From positions 12,483,001 to 12,547,000 of the forward strand of contig JANTQA010000036.1 of assembly GCA_027625915.1 (NCBI GenBank): 64,000 bases of DNA. The letters run 5' to 3'. This document shows, piece by piece, positions 43,021-54,944 of the stretch. Source of the stretch: Anaeramoeba flamelloides. Its lineage: Eukaryota; Metamonada; Anaeramoebidae. Numbering within the stretch: the stretch's first letter is position 1; every line of letters begins with the position of its first letter. The position numbers were made by a program, and so were the translations under genes. The notes below the pieces were generated by a model. The model was not told the origin of the DNA, ran no database searches, and saw only the letters and a list, made by a program, of their open reading frames with translations.

Positions 43021-44187
43021 TAAATTTAAAGGAATTAAAAATAATACCATTATATTATTTTCAATCAAATCAACAAATACAATTCAAATCTACTAGATTA
43101 TTGAAATTGTGTTCGTAGTTTTTTAAATCTTAAAATATTCAAATTTTGTAGAAAATTTTTTAATGATTGATCGATCAAAGAAAAACCCATACCAAAACAT
43201 CTAATTATATAACCCATTCTTGTGTTGAGTCCTCCATTTTGTCTTTAATCATTTTTTTTTTCTATTATTTTAATTGATCTTACTTTTCGTTTTCAGTTTC
43301 TATTAGGTTCCAATTAAAAACCAAATTAAACTTTTTTTCCCTCTTTCCCTTTTTTTTCTCAAATGTGCAATAAATTTCTCCGAATTAAAGTTTAAAAAAT
43401 ATTAAAAAGTAACAATTTCGTTCAGAGAAAAAAGTTAAAATCTGAAAAATGTCATCGCATTATAGAACATACGAAAAAAAAAATTTACTCTTTGATCATA
43501 AAATCAATTTTTTTTCTAAAGAGACAAAAAACAGTAAAGAAAAAAAAAAAGTACTTTAAAAGAAAAGGGTTGGTTAAAATTTTCCAAAATTAGGTTTATT
43601 TTACTTGGTGTAACAATCAAACAATATTTCTTTCGGGTACAAAAAGAAAAAATATTCAGGATTTGAAAAATGGTTGGATTAAAAAAACAAAAAGAGTTTT
43701 GAATCTATTTTTTTTGGATTTGTAGTGGGATAAATTGAAAATAACCGAGAATTTGATTTTTAACCAAATATCTTTGAAACAGAAACAGATAACTCAAAAA
43801 TATTAGAATAAGTTTTTCAACAATTATACTTTTTTCATCTTTGATCTTTACCGAAATCTGAAAAAGTTTTTTTTTCATTTCGAATTTTTCAAGACAGAAA
43901 ATCATATTTTCAAGCCACATACAAATACCACAAGAAGAAACTTTCTGATATTCAACTCGAACTTGTTAAATAAAAAAAAAAAAAAAAGAAATTTTCTTAT
44001 TTAATCTTTCATTGTTAATTGAACCCAAAAACTTGAAGAAAGGCAACAACTGACTTAGAAACACTCAATTTTCAGATACCCGTCGAATTAATGGTTGACT
44101 AATCTTTTATCGTCTTCAACAATCAGACACCAAAAAAAAACATTTTTTTTCATTTTTATTTGTCAACTTTTATTTAAAAAGACAAAA
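43021..44187. other. Spacer upstream of the VIT-domain gene
   Basis: AT-rich. A C/T-rich stretch near 43320-43370 (TTTTTTTCCCTCTTTCCC) is notable. An ATG at 44095 is in frame with the VIT gene, but its 31 extra codons read like translated spacer, so the start is placed at 44188. Confidence 0.4.
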
Positions 44188-47100
44188 ATGCAATCACCAA
44201 CTTTAACTGTTAAAGAAGGAGAAAACAAAACCTTACTCGGGATTAGCAATGTGAAAATCTATTCCAGGGTTATGGCATCGTTTGCACAAACGACAATGGA
44301 ATTGACCTTCCAAAATGATAGTGGCAAGACTTTAGAAGGCGAATTGCTTTTACCACTACCAGAAGACGCTTCAGTTTCTGGCTTTGCACTTGACATTCAT
44401 GGCAAAATGGTTGATGCTGTTCCAGTTGGTAAGTTGTTTTTATTTTCTTTTATTTTAAACAACAACTGAACTTGCTGTCAAATAAATTTTTTTTCTCCTT
44501 TTCTGACAAAGAGCAAAAAAATATTTTTCCAAGTTCATACAAAAAAAGTCAAATCTTTCAAAGGATCAATTTTCCTTTTCTCCCTGTTTCAAAAAAAAAC
44601 TATTTTGACAAATATTTTCCTCACCAATCAATCACTCATTAAAAAAAAATTAAAAAAAAATTCCCTTTTCCTTTTCTCCAAAACAATTAACTAATAAAAA
44701 ACAAAAAACAAAAAAAAATATAATAGAAAAAGTCAAAGCGAAAGTAGTCTTTGAAAAAGAAGTCCGAAAAGGAGTTGATCCAGGGTTACTTGAGAAAGTC
44801 AAAGGCAACAATTTCAAAACGAGAGTTTATCCAATACTCCCCAACAGTTCAAGGACTGTTTCGATAACATACATCGAGCCACTAAAAAGGGCACCAAAGG
44901 AAACAAATGGAGTCTATGATCTTATGTTGCCAAAGGTGGAAAATTTAAAGAACTTTGAATTAAAAATGGAAGTTATGTGCTCTACACAACCAGAAATCGC
45001 AGAATCCGATTTACAAGATTTAAAATTCACACAAGAAGACAATGAAAGCGAACAAGGAGATGTGAATAACTTTGTATTAAAACTTCAAAAAAATGATATC
45101 ACTTTAACCAAGCCCATGAAATTTGTTCTTCCAAATTTCTATCTTGACAACAAATTATATATCGAGCATGATGAAGTTGATGATCAAAACATATTTTGTA
45201 TTGAAGATTTCCCCACGAACATTGAACTGGAAAATGAAGAAGAGAACGAAAAAGGCAAGGGAAAAAAAAGCATTCAAATAATTTGGGATTCATCAAGAGG
45301 CATTGCTGCGACTGATCCCAAATTTGAAATAAAATTAATTGAATTGTATTTAGACACGCTCCAAAAAGAATCAGAAATCGAAATTATAACCTATAAAGAG
45401 ACGATCGATCAAAAAAAAATCTGGAAAATCGATGGAAACAACAAGGAGCAGACCATCAAGGAAATAGTTACCTATTTAAAGGAAGGGATCATATATGACG
45501 GGTGTTCAAATTTTGAATCAGTAAATTTAAATAAAAAGAATAAAAACGACAATGCTGTTGATTTAGTCTTATTGTTTACCAACGGATTTTCCAAATTAGG
45601 GAACGAAGAACCCGCTTGGTTAAAATCAAGTGCACCAATTTACACCTTTTCTGATCATGTTTCAACAAATCACTCGTATTTAAAAAAAATAGCAAACATA
45701 ACTGGCGGGCAATATTTTAATTTACGAAGACTGATCAAAAATCGAAAAAAATTTAACCAAAAGGAAATCGAAAAAGAAAAACAAGAAGAAGAAGAAGAAG
45801 AATTGCAAGATTTTGATAAAATTATTGATCGAATCGGGCAATTTAGCTTTAGTTATTTGTACTGCGAAATCGAAGATGAGGAAAATAGTGGTGTATCCGA
45901 AATATACCCAAGCCAACCCAAGCCTGTGATTTTAAATGACGAGGGCAATGTTGATGGGGGCTTTACATTAACCGGTAAAATCAACAAAGAAAAGGCATCC
46001 AAAATCACAATATGCTATGGAATTGGCTCGAAGGTGGTCCATCGCTCAGAATATTTGATCGCCAAATCAGAGTCGATCAACGTCCTGTCTGAAAAGCGGA
46101 TCTTATCCAAATATTGGGCGAACGAGAAGGTCAAAGCCTTGGCATTATTAGGAGACCAAATGAAAAATGAAATTTTGGACATTGGTAAAAATTATGGCAT
46201 TGTGACTGAAAACACAAGTTTAATTGTTCTCGAAACCTTACAGCAATATTTGGAACATGACATTGTCCCACCAAAAAACAGCTTGCCAAAAATTTATAAG
46301 CAATTTATGGAAAGAAGAAGGTCAATTGAAGAACAAGAAAATAAAAGAGTACAAAATAAATTAAAACGAGTGAATGGGTGGTGGAACAAGAGAATGAGTT
46401 GGTATAACACGGATTATTATGGCCAATTTGAAAATAATGAAAGAATTCAAAAAAGCATTAAAGAAATTCAAACGGAAGTTGACAAAAGTGACAATTTGGT
46501 GAACGAACAATTACAAAAATTAAAGGATGTTAGAAAAATCTATGATGAAAAAGTGAAAAAAATGAAAATAGAGAAAGACGAAGAAATTGTTAGCGTTAAT
46601 GTGCCATCACGAGTAAATCAAAATTTCAGTCCTGGCACTTTCCAATTAAGCACAACAGTTGAAATTCCCGATTTAAGTGATTTGCCAGAACTTGGTAAAA
46701 AGGCATGGAAGGGAATTAAAGAGAATAAGGAATTGCGCGAACGATTAAAGTTTGATCGAGAGCAATTAAGAAGCAAAATGAATTTTAATAAATCCAAAAT
46801 CGAAGAAATAAAAAGAGCAATTATCAATTTCGATAAAGAACCAGAAAAACGAAAAATGGTTATTTTGAAACCATTAAAAAAACCAAAAAATATGCCCTCG
46901 AGGTCGAAAAAGAGGCGAAAAATGAAAAAAAAAGAAAAGAAGATGGATTTCAGAGAAGAAGAGGAAAGACAATGTGAATCGCTTGATCTACTAGAAGAAG
47001 AAAAAGAAATGGAAGAAGAAGAAGAAGAAGATGATGATGATGATATGGAATCATCTGACGAAGAAGAAGAAGAAGAAGAAAAAGAAAAAAAGCAAGAATC

Positions 47101-48046
47101 TGGTGGCAATGAACAAAAGGGGCCTTCCTTACAAATCAAAGAATGGGATCCAAATGTTCCTTATATGAATGAAATTAAAAAAGGGAAAGATAAAGAAGAA
47201 AGATACCAAATTTATTTGGAGCAGTGCAAAGAAAATGGAACAACACCAGCGTTCTATTTGGATGTTGCAACCCATTTTTTCACCCAGGGATGGAAAGAAT
47301 TGGCAGTCAGAATTATCACAAACATTTTGGAATTGGGCTTGGAAAATGTGCAGCTGTTTCGAATCGTCGCGTATAAATTAGATGCAGAGGGCTTTGCCAA
47401 ATATGCCTGCGACCTTTTTGAAAAGTCCCTTGTTTTAAACCCCGAAGAACCCCAGAGCTATCGCGACCTTGCCCTCGTGTATGCCAAACTCGGACAATAT
47501 AACCTGGCCATTGAATACTTAATTAAAGTGCTGACGGGGAAATGGGATTCAAGGTTTGATGAAATCGAATTAACAGCACTACACGAGTTAAATGCGCTCT
47601 TGCAAAAATATAAGAGAGAAAAAATTGATTTTGATGAAAAGCAACTGCAAATTCTCCCCGAGGGGTTCATCACAAACATCGAGCTCGATCTGAGAATCGT
47701 TTTAGGCTGGGATACAGATATGGTCGATATCGATCTCTGGGTCATAGAGCCAACAGCTGAAAAGTGCTATTATGGTAATAACATGTCAGAAATTGGTGGC
47801 AAGGTTTCCAGGGATTTCACCCAGGGATACGGGCCAGAGGAATATTTGTTGAAAAAGGCACAAAAGGGGTTTTATGTTATACAAGCTAAATTTTATTCAA
47901 GCCATAATTCCAAATTGTCAGGGAAAACTTCTGCTGTTTTGACCTTTTATACCGATTATGGTAGAAAAAACGAAAAGCAGTACCAAGTTAATGTTAGACT
48001 TGAAGCTGCTAAGGATTGGATAGATGTTGCTTATGTTGAAATTTAA
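44188..48046 (+). CDS. VIT domain / vWA-like / TPR / DUF2135 protein
   Basis: Model join(44188-44428, 44727-48046), 1186 residues. The VIT domain spans residues 1 to about 145 and is completed by splicing: VDAVPV then EKVKAKVVFEKEVRKG, GNNFKTRVYPI and SITYIEP, all classic VIT words. A divergent von Willebrand A-like region follows (about 261-420, starting SIQIIWDSSRG); its metal site is incomplete because the DxSxS pattern reads D-S-S-R-G. A long charged and coiled-coil part with an acidic Glu/Asp run lies near 840-870. A TPR-like segment (YRDLALVYAKLGQYNLAIEYL) is near 990-1010. The C-terminal about 115 residues are a DUF2135 (YfaP-type) domain: GWDTDMVDIDLWVIEP and SRDFTQGYGPEEYLL. No signal peptide is seen, so it is probably cytosolic. 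The function is unknown; a scaffold or protein-binding role is inferred from the domains. The same order of domains is familiar from bacterial proteins. Confidence 0.92.
44429..44726 (+). other. Intron of the VIT-domain gene
   Basis: 298 bases, donor GTAAGT and acceptor ATAATAG, interrupting codon 81 after its first base. TTAACTAATAA about 40 bases before the acceptor is a good branch-point candidate. The joined protein continues the VIT domain without a gap, which supports both junctions. Confidence 0.93.
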
Positions 48047-48857
48047 TTTTTTTATTATTTTTATAATCAAACAACTTTTTCTTGCTCATCTTTTTTAATT
48101 CTATTAATTATTTTAATATCTTGAATTACTTGTATTGTGTGGAATTTCAGTTAAAGAAAATAAATTTATTCACAAAAAGAATAACACAAAAATTGTAGTC
48201 ACTTTTTTTCCTTAGCAACACTTTGTTTTTTTGAAATTGTTCCAAATTTTGAAAGGAATTAGAAGATCACAATGCAAAAACTTTCAATTTAAAAGTTTTT
48301 ACAAGTTATACTTTTAAAAACATGTATTTTAAGTAACAAATTTCCAATTTTTGGTTTTCATAAAAAGAGTTTCAGGTTATTGAAAGTTTACAAATATTTT
48401 TTTTTTTAGATAACTTTCAAAAATTTCAATTAAATTCAAAATGTTATCTTTTTTTAATTATTATTTTTATCCCTTTTTTTGGCTTACAAAAGTTTGTAAC
48501 AAGTATTTGAAATTTGAAACAATATGAAAGAATATCAGAGACTGAAATTTGCAGACTGTCAGTCTGAAAGTTCCAAAAAGTATTAAAAGTATTTGTATGG
48601 ATTGTGCTATTCTTGTCGTGTTATTTGTTTTTTTTTTTTGAATTTTAACTTATTTTTGATCTTTCTGTTAATATTTTTATTTATTTTAAAATGTTGTCAT
48701 GGAATTAAGTATGGATATACAATGATTATCAATATAATTTTTTGTTCTTCCATCTGAATATTTCGAAAAAAATATTTTTTATTCAGCATAGTGGGTCATA
48801 AACTTATTTTTGAGGTCTTTAATCAAATTTATAAATATAAATTTAGGATTTCAACAA
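48047..48857. other. Spacer downstream of the VIT-domain gene
   Basis: T-rich immediately after the stop, as expected for a 3' untranslated region, then AT-rich DNA with no recognised feature. Confidence 0.4.
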
Positions 48858-49330
48858 GTACCGTAAGGTACCGTTATTTACCTAGATTTTTTGAAGCTTT
48901 TCTGTTTTATCTGTATAATCTATGAATTTTCATTAGGTTTTTTTATTACTTTAGAAATAAACAGAAAATTTTAATAAATTTTCTATTTATTTCTAAAGTA
49001 AAAAAAACCTAGAACAATTCAAAAATAAACAGAAAACTCAAGAAATGCTAACAGAGTGTTTTTTAATTTTTGAAATCAATATAAAATTTAATAAAATTTT
49101 TTTTTGTTTCATAAAGTAAAAAAAACTTTTAAGTTTTTTTCTTTTGATTCTCTTTTTTATTCTCGAAAATATATTAATTTTTAAATATAACTTAAAAACC
49201 CAATAAAACCTAAAGAAAAGTGGGGTAAAGTGCCTATTTTTTAGAGAATTCAAAAGAATAGAGAAAAATCAAAAATTTTATCTCAATTCTTTTAAATTCT
49301 TGAAAACAAAACAACATTTTTTTTTTTTTT
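48858..49330. repeat. Multi-hairpin repeat, copy 5
   Basis: Starts GTACCGTAAGGTACCGTTATTTACCTAG. The outer arm (TTTTTTGAAGCTTTTCTGTTTTATCTG) pairs with CAGAAAACTCAAGAAATG around an inner hairpin (GGTTTTTTTATTACTTTAGAAATAAACAG and its inverse). Further hairpins run to 49330, including the unit GAGAATTCAAAAGAATAGAG. No LINE fragment was recognised beside this copy. Confidence 0.7.
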
Positions 49331-50149
49331 TAATTCAAAAGAATTTTAAAAAAAAATTAAAGATTTTTCTCAATTCTTTTCAATTAAAAAAAAAGTTAAT
49401 CACGTTTTTTTAATTCCAATTTTTGTTTCGAAAATCAATTACTTTTCTAATCAAAACAAAATTAAAAAAAAAAACCTAACAACAAATATGAGACATTAGC
49501 AAACCTTCTATTAAATAACGATAAAAAAAAAAAGTATTTTATGTTTTTTTTATTAAAAACTTATCGCAGGGGTTTATGTTCTATAGTTTTGGAAATAGAT
49601 GAAAAATATTATTTGTTTGGTTTATCAAATTGAAATGAAGATATATTTTTTAATATATTGGAAAACTACGTATCTATAAAAAAACAAATAAATAAGGATA
49701 TTACTACTGACAATATTATGTAAATATATACATCTCTTATTTAATCTGGGATAAGATAGAGAATATTCGAAAAAAAAATTTAAAAAACAGACAGAAACAA
49801 TACCAAAAAAAAAAAAACTAAAATAAAATTATGATTTTACTTCATAAAGAGTTGTAAAATAATTTTGACGAAAATGAAACAATTCAAGTATAAATACTAA
49901 TTAAAACTCATCTGAAAATGAAAATTATAAGTTAGAATATTATAGTGATATTGAATAATTAAATATAATAAGATTTAAAATAATTAACTTTTTTGAAATT
50001 TTCATAATTCTTTTCATTTAGAATTCTTAGATCGGCTAAAAGATTGCAATACCAAATTGTAAAAAAAAAATTATCAAAAATTTTTTAATCTTTCTCTTTG
50101 AAAGATCTATTTGTTAAAAACAATAAAGGAAAATAAGATGCATTATTTT
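49331..50149. other. AT-rich spacer
   Basis: No gene or defined repeat. Some short protein-like words occur around 49560-49640 but are not sustained. Confidence 0.4.
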
Positions 50150-50308
50150 TCAATTTAGTCCTCAAATATCGTTTTATCTATCTAGGCAAATGATCTTAAT
50201 CTTTTTAATTTGGAAAAATGTGATTATTTTTCAATATTAAGCTTATTTCTAGAAAACCAACCCTATTTAGAAATTGGTCAAAGGAAAAATGATTCGACTT
50301 GTCCCTTA
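50150..50308. mobile_element. Decayed TTAA-flanked MITE (GGGACTAGTCTC family), inverse orientation
   Basis: The inner block TTCTAGAAAACCAACCCTATTTAGAAATTGGTCAAA corresponds, with changes, to the inverse of the TTCCTATCTAGAAATATG region in 23628-23802 and 35831-36006. The right end GTCCCTTAA is kept; the left end is uncertain. Confidence 0.5.
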
Positions 50309-50528
50309 AAACCATTTTGAAACAAAATTTCACAAAACAATTATTTTTTTCCAATTCACATTTTATCCATTTGTTTATAAAAAAGTAAAAGATATTGCAA
50401 AATATAAATTTTCGAAAATCTACATCAGATATTCTTGTGATTTAATTTCAAACTTACAGTTTTCTTTTAACATTTGGTGAACAAAGATTTACAAGGTAAG
50501 AGTTCATAATACCCATTTTCCTGGTCTA

Positions 50529-50720
50529 TTAACTGTTCTTCAAATTAAACCAGTGCTTTTTTTCTTCTTCGTATTCCAAGAACACATCGGATTCAATACC
50601 AATTGTATACCAAAGTTCAAATCCGCCTCCAAGTAAAACTCCTTTACCTTTTGAGTAAATTTTAATTGATGAATCAGAATGGTGTTTTTCATTTTTCGTA
50701 CTTTGTCTTGGTTTGATCAC
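50529..50720 (-). pseudogene. Orphan coding-like segment, possibly an exon or gene fragment
   Basis: A 63-codon minus-strand frame with coding-like composition (SKGKGVLLGGGFELWYTIG, ESDVFLEYEEEKKHWF) ends in TAA at 50529. It has no ATG of its own; the first usable codon is GTG, with stops further upstream. It may be the last exon of an unmodelled gene (an AG lies upstream in CAAGACAAAG) or a fragment of a lost gene. No family is recognised. Confidence 0.35.
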
Positions 50721-51142
50721 ATGAATTGTTTTTTTTTAAGGTTAATAACCTCAAAAATTTACCAATTGATACTTCTTGTTACAAATTGTATTTTTTAATA
50801 ATAGAGCCTCTATCAACCAAATCCGATTACTTATTGGTTATCTTTACGTCTGTTTCAACTTTTAATTCATAAACCTTTCTCCAAAAAAGAAAAACAGCTT
50901 ATAATTTAATTAACTGGATTTCCAGGTCTAAATTGGTTCTTCTTGTCAAGAACAAAAAATATTTAATTATAAAATTGTTCAAGATACTAAATCAAACAGA
51001 AAACCGCTTTTAGGAAATAATTAGACACTACCATTAGGAAAAAAATCAAACAAGATAAGAATGAGAGAAATTAAATTTCAGATAATTAATCATAAAATTC
51101 ATCTAAGAAATTATTTATTTTTTCACAATTTTCTTTTTCAAA

Positions 51143-51216
51143 ATGTCTGATAATGAGATAGAAGACATTTGGTCAATATCGAACCTTCGGAACAATGCAA
51201 AAAAACGCAGAAAAAA

Positions 51217-51253
<37 letters not shown>

Positions 51254-52362
51254 AAGCACTTTCACAACCACAACCCAAACAAGAAAAAGACGAAGAAGAA
51301 GGAGAAGAAGTCGAAGAAAAAGAAAATTTAACGAGAAAAAGGAAATCAAAAACAAAAAATGATCAAACAAAAGAAAAAACAAAAAAAAAAAAGAGTAAGA
51401 CTAAGAAGAAGAAAAAGAAGAAGAAGAAGAAGAAGAAGAAAAAGAAAAGACTTGAAAAACATTCACATAAAACCCATAGCGCTAAGAATCAAAAAAAAAT
51501 GAATAACGATCTTGATCTTAATACACCCATGGTACCACTCGTGCGGTCTCATACGATCAGCCTTCCTCAGATGATCTCCGAGAAAAAAAAACGAAGGGTT
51601 TTAACCGATACAGTTCGAGCAACGGCTTCAAACTCTACACAAGATCCGAATTTAGATATTTCGCTTTCTTTTGAAGAAATTATGGAAAGAAATAACTTGT
51701 TAGTTAGCGAACCAAAGAAGCCACAGGAACTGACAAGAACAAAGACATGGAGTTATAACACCCATAATCCTTATTCTTTGAACGGTGGAATCCAGACCAT
51801 ATCGGACGACGAAGATGATTCTGAAGATTCAGACTTTGACAAAAACGATTCGCTGACAACAAACCCAGAATTAATCACAAGCTATGCTTTATATAAAGAA
51901 TCAAAAGAATCAATCGAACAAATCTTTTCTGTTCAACAGAACGATGAAGAGAGTGAAAATGAAATCATTGAGAACCAAGACAACCTCGAAGAAAAGGAAA
52001 AAGAAAAAGAAAAAGAAAAAGAAAAGGAAAAGGAAAAAGAAATTCACTTTAATCAGCAACAACCCAAACAAAATATCAACCAAAACCAATCTTTCAATTA
52101 TAATAATTTTCATCAAAAATTAAACCAAAATAAAAATTCTCAACGTATTTTAATCAAATTCATCAATGAAAAAGGAAACGATTTGTTTATCCAAGCAAAT
52201 ACAAAATCGCCACTCTCGATAGCGTTTTCTAAATACACAAAAAAAATGGCACCAGAAGGAACACTAAAGTTTATATTTGATGGCGAACAATTGTCTGGAG
52301 AAGAAACCCCCGAAGAACTTGACATGGAGGATGAAGATCAAATTGAAGTCAGCAATGGATAA
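51143..52362 (+). CDS. Protein with C-terminal SUMO-like (Rad60 SLD) domain
   Basis: The natural start is the ATG at 51143 (MSDNEIEDIWSIS). The frame changes inside a run of 35 A at 51218-51252; beyond it the open frame continues to TAA at 52362. Residues after the run are Lys/Glu-rich, then a disordered acidic middle (ISDDEDDSEDSDFDKN), then a Glu/Lys repeat. The last about 75 residues form a ubiquitin fold of the Rad60/NFATC2IP SLD type: RILIKFINEKGND, then TLKFIFDGEQLSGEETPEEL and DEDQIEV. It ends VSNG without a diglycine, so it is not a conjugated SUMO. Rad60/Esc2 proteins act in SUMO-dependent genome maintenance; that role is inferred here. The frame change may be a homopolymer miscount in the assembly; otherwise translation could begin at the Met at 51499. 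Confidence 0.82.
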
Positions 52363-53079
52363 AACATTTTTTTTTTTTTTAAGAAAAATATTTTGTAAAA
52401 TTGCTCCTTTATAACTGAATTTTTCATCTCGATTTTTTTTTAATAACTTTTTGGTTTTTGATAAAATCACTTTTTTTTAACAACTCTTAAGGATTGTACT
52501 AATTTTATATTTTGTGAATATTATTTTTATGACTAACAACGTGTTTATTACTTACAAAAATGTTGAGACTAGAAATCTTGTTAAAAATTAAAATTTTAGG
52601 GTTTTTTTTCCAAAATTTTTCTGATTTATAGAAAAACGTCTTTTTCCTACTGATATCTAAATCCCTAATTTAGATTAAAAAGTTTTCAATATCAAAATCC
52701 TCTTTTGTTGAAATACTTACTTTCAACTTCATTTTAAAATATAATAGAGTTGAGTGCAAGAGTATAAATATGTTTTCAGATATGATGGAAAAAGAAGTGA
52801 AATAAGAGGGAAACCAAATTGATATTTATTTTTTTTCTAGAATCAATAAAAGTTTTCTGATCTAAATATCAAGGAATATTTTCATTCAAAATAATAAATC
52901 TTAAAATTTGCTATATTTTCTCTTTACTTGGATTCATCAACTTTTAAATCATTTTTCCAGGTTTTTTACATACCCCAAACTCTAATAATCAATAACCCTG
53001 GATCGATAAACCAAGAATATTTAAAAAAAAAAAATATTGTGTATAAAAATATAATAAATAAACAGTTGTTAATACAAGT
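52363..53079. other. Spacer downstream of the SUMO-like gene
   Basis: A T run follows the stop codon. The rest is AT-rich without a recognised gene. Confidence 0.4.
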
Positions 53080-53545
53080 GTTGTCAAGTGCCCAGTTTTT
53101 TTTTTTAATTTTTGAAATAAAAAAAATTTGAAATTGACTTTTTTTTGATCATAAAAAACCTGACCTAATAAATATTTCAAAAGGGAAAAGTTCTATCTTC
53201 ATAGAAAAATAAGAAAGTTCATATATTCCCAAAATAGATATTCTTATGTTTACGATAAGAATAAAATAAAAACATAATCTTTCAATTTATTCGAAAAATA
53301 TTTTAATCCTGAATTAGATGAAAATATTGAACATTTTACATGGGCTTGTCCATTCTATAAAGTAAATCTAGAAATTTGGATCAAAGAATTAATTCAAATA
53401 AAAAATAATTAAAATAATAATATCTAAGGTATATTCGAAATAAAGATTAATTATTTATGCTATCATTGATCAACGATTTCGAAAATTATATTTCTTTATT
53501 AAAATATACAAACTTAAAAATTAGAAATTAGGTAAGTGATGTTGA
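53080..53545 (+). mobile_element. LINE relic: C-terminal piece, preceded by a hairpin fragment
   Basis: A remnant of the multi-hairpin repeat (AAGTGCCCAGTTTTTTTTTTT and a poor inverse) occupies about 53080-53165. It is followed at 53230-53400 by the LINE end reading RYSYVYDKNKIKT and ENIEHFTWACPF, then by a tail similar to that of the minus-strand copy near 41240. Stops are present and the fragment is dead. Confidence 0.65.
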
Positions 53546-53880
53546 GTACATAGAATGTTTTCGAGTGTCTAGGTTTTTTTTTTTTAATTTAAGAAATTAA
53601 AAGAAAATTTCACAAATTTTCTTTTTATTTTGTAAATTTTTTTAAAAAAAAACCAAAGTATGATTTTCTTGTTTTTTTTTTTCTTTTATTTTGAGAACCT
53701 ATAGATTTTTGAAATAAAGAGAAAACTTGAGAAAACCTAAAAAATTTTTTAATTCCATTTTTATTCTGGATATCAATTCATTTTCAGAATAAACAGAAAA
53801 TATGAGAAAGTATATAGGAACTTTTCTAATTTCCTAAAGAATTGAGAAAAATAAAACTTTGTTCAATCGTTATAATATCT
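53546..53880. repeat. Multi-hairpin repeat, copy 6
   Basis: GAGTGTCTAGGTTTTTTTTTTTAATTT opens a series of hairpins. The inner one pairs AATTTAAGAAATTAAAAGAAAATTT with its inverse; an outer arm is seen in AGAAAACTTGAGAAAACCTA at about 53720. It directly follows a LINE end. Confidence 0.65.
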
Positions 53881-54944
53881 GTAAAAGCCACATATGCTTT
53901 TTTAATCATTATTTATGTTTCCAAAATCAGTTTATTTGACGAATGAAAACTAAAAAAAAAAAAAACATCAAATGCCGTGAGACAAAATGAATATCATCCC
54001 TTTAAAATTATAAAAACAGAAAAAAAAGACATTCGTTCTTTAATCAGTTCTAATTTTAATTTTTATATTTTCGGATTTTGGCTCAATGATTTCATTAAAT
54101 ATAATGGAATTTAGATTAAAAAGACACTAATAATGATTTTACCGTAATAAAATGTTTTTTTTTAAAATTTTGAAAATTAAATGAAAGTATTAGTTAGGTT
54201 ACAAAATTATGATGAATTTATTTTCAAAAAAATAAATTATATCACCATTAGAAGGTTACTTTTAAAAATTTTCTTTCTCAAATTTTATGATGGTGCAGAT
54301 TCTTGAAAGTCAAATAGCGAAATAAAAAAGAACATATTGATATTGAAAAAAAAATATTAGATATTTACATAATAATGTGAAAAATTTAATGATATCGCTA
54401 TTTATCACAATATACACATTTTTTTGATATAATATTTGTGAATTTATTTAGATAAATTTCAAATTTAATATATAATCTGAAAAGAAAAAAAGAAACTTAT
54501 AATAATTCTAAACTATTATTTAATAATAATTTACTAACAAATAATTTGAAAATCAGATTATTTAAATATTTTATATCAAGTTAATTAACATACAGTTAGA
54601 AATATATAACTCGAAAATTGTAAACATAAATTATTTAAAATCTTAGATTCACACCTTTTTTTCGGAAATACACAAAATAAAAATAAAAATACAAAGTCTT
54701 ATTTACAAAAAAGAATTTAAATTGGAAAATTTGGTAATTTCAATTAATAAAAAGAATTTTAAATTCAAAAACAAATTAAAAAATTTATCTCTATCTTATC
54801 TGGATAAACTAATAAAAATTTAACCAAAGAATTAACAAAAAAAAACACAATAAAATTAATTGGAATTCAAAGAATTTAAAACTTTTTAAAAACAAAATTC
54901 AAAATTATAATTATAAAGAGATATTAAATTCTATTAGTTGGAAA

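Noticed and set aside
44095-44187. Upstream in-frame ATG of the VIT gene as the true start
   Set aside because: The extra residues are Phe/Lys-rich spacer translation, and VIT domains start close to the Met at 44188.
46618-47139. 173-codon Ser-rich frame opposite the VIT gene's acidic tract
   Set aside because: It is the antisense of GAA/GAT runs. The plus-strand frame is supported by conserved domains before and after.
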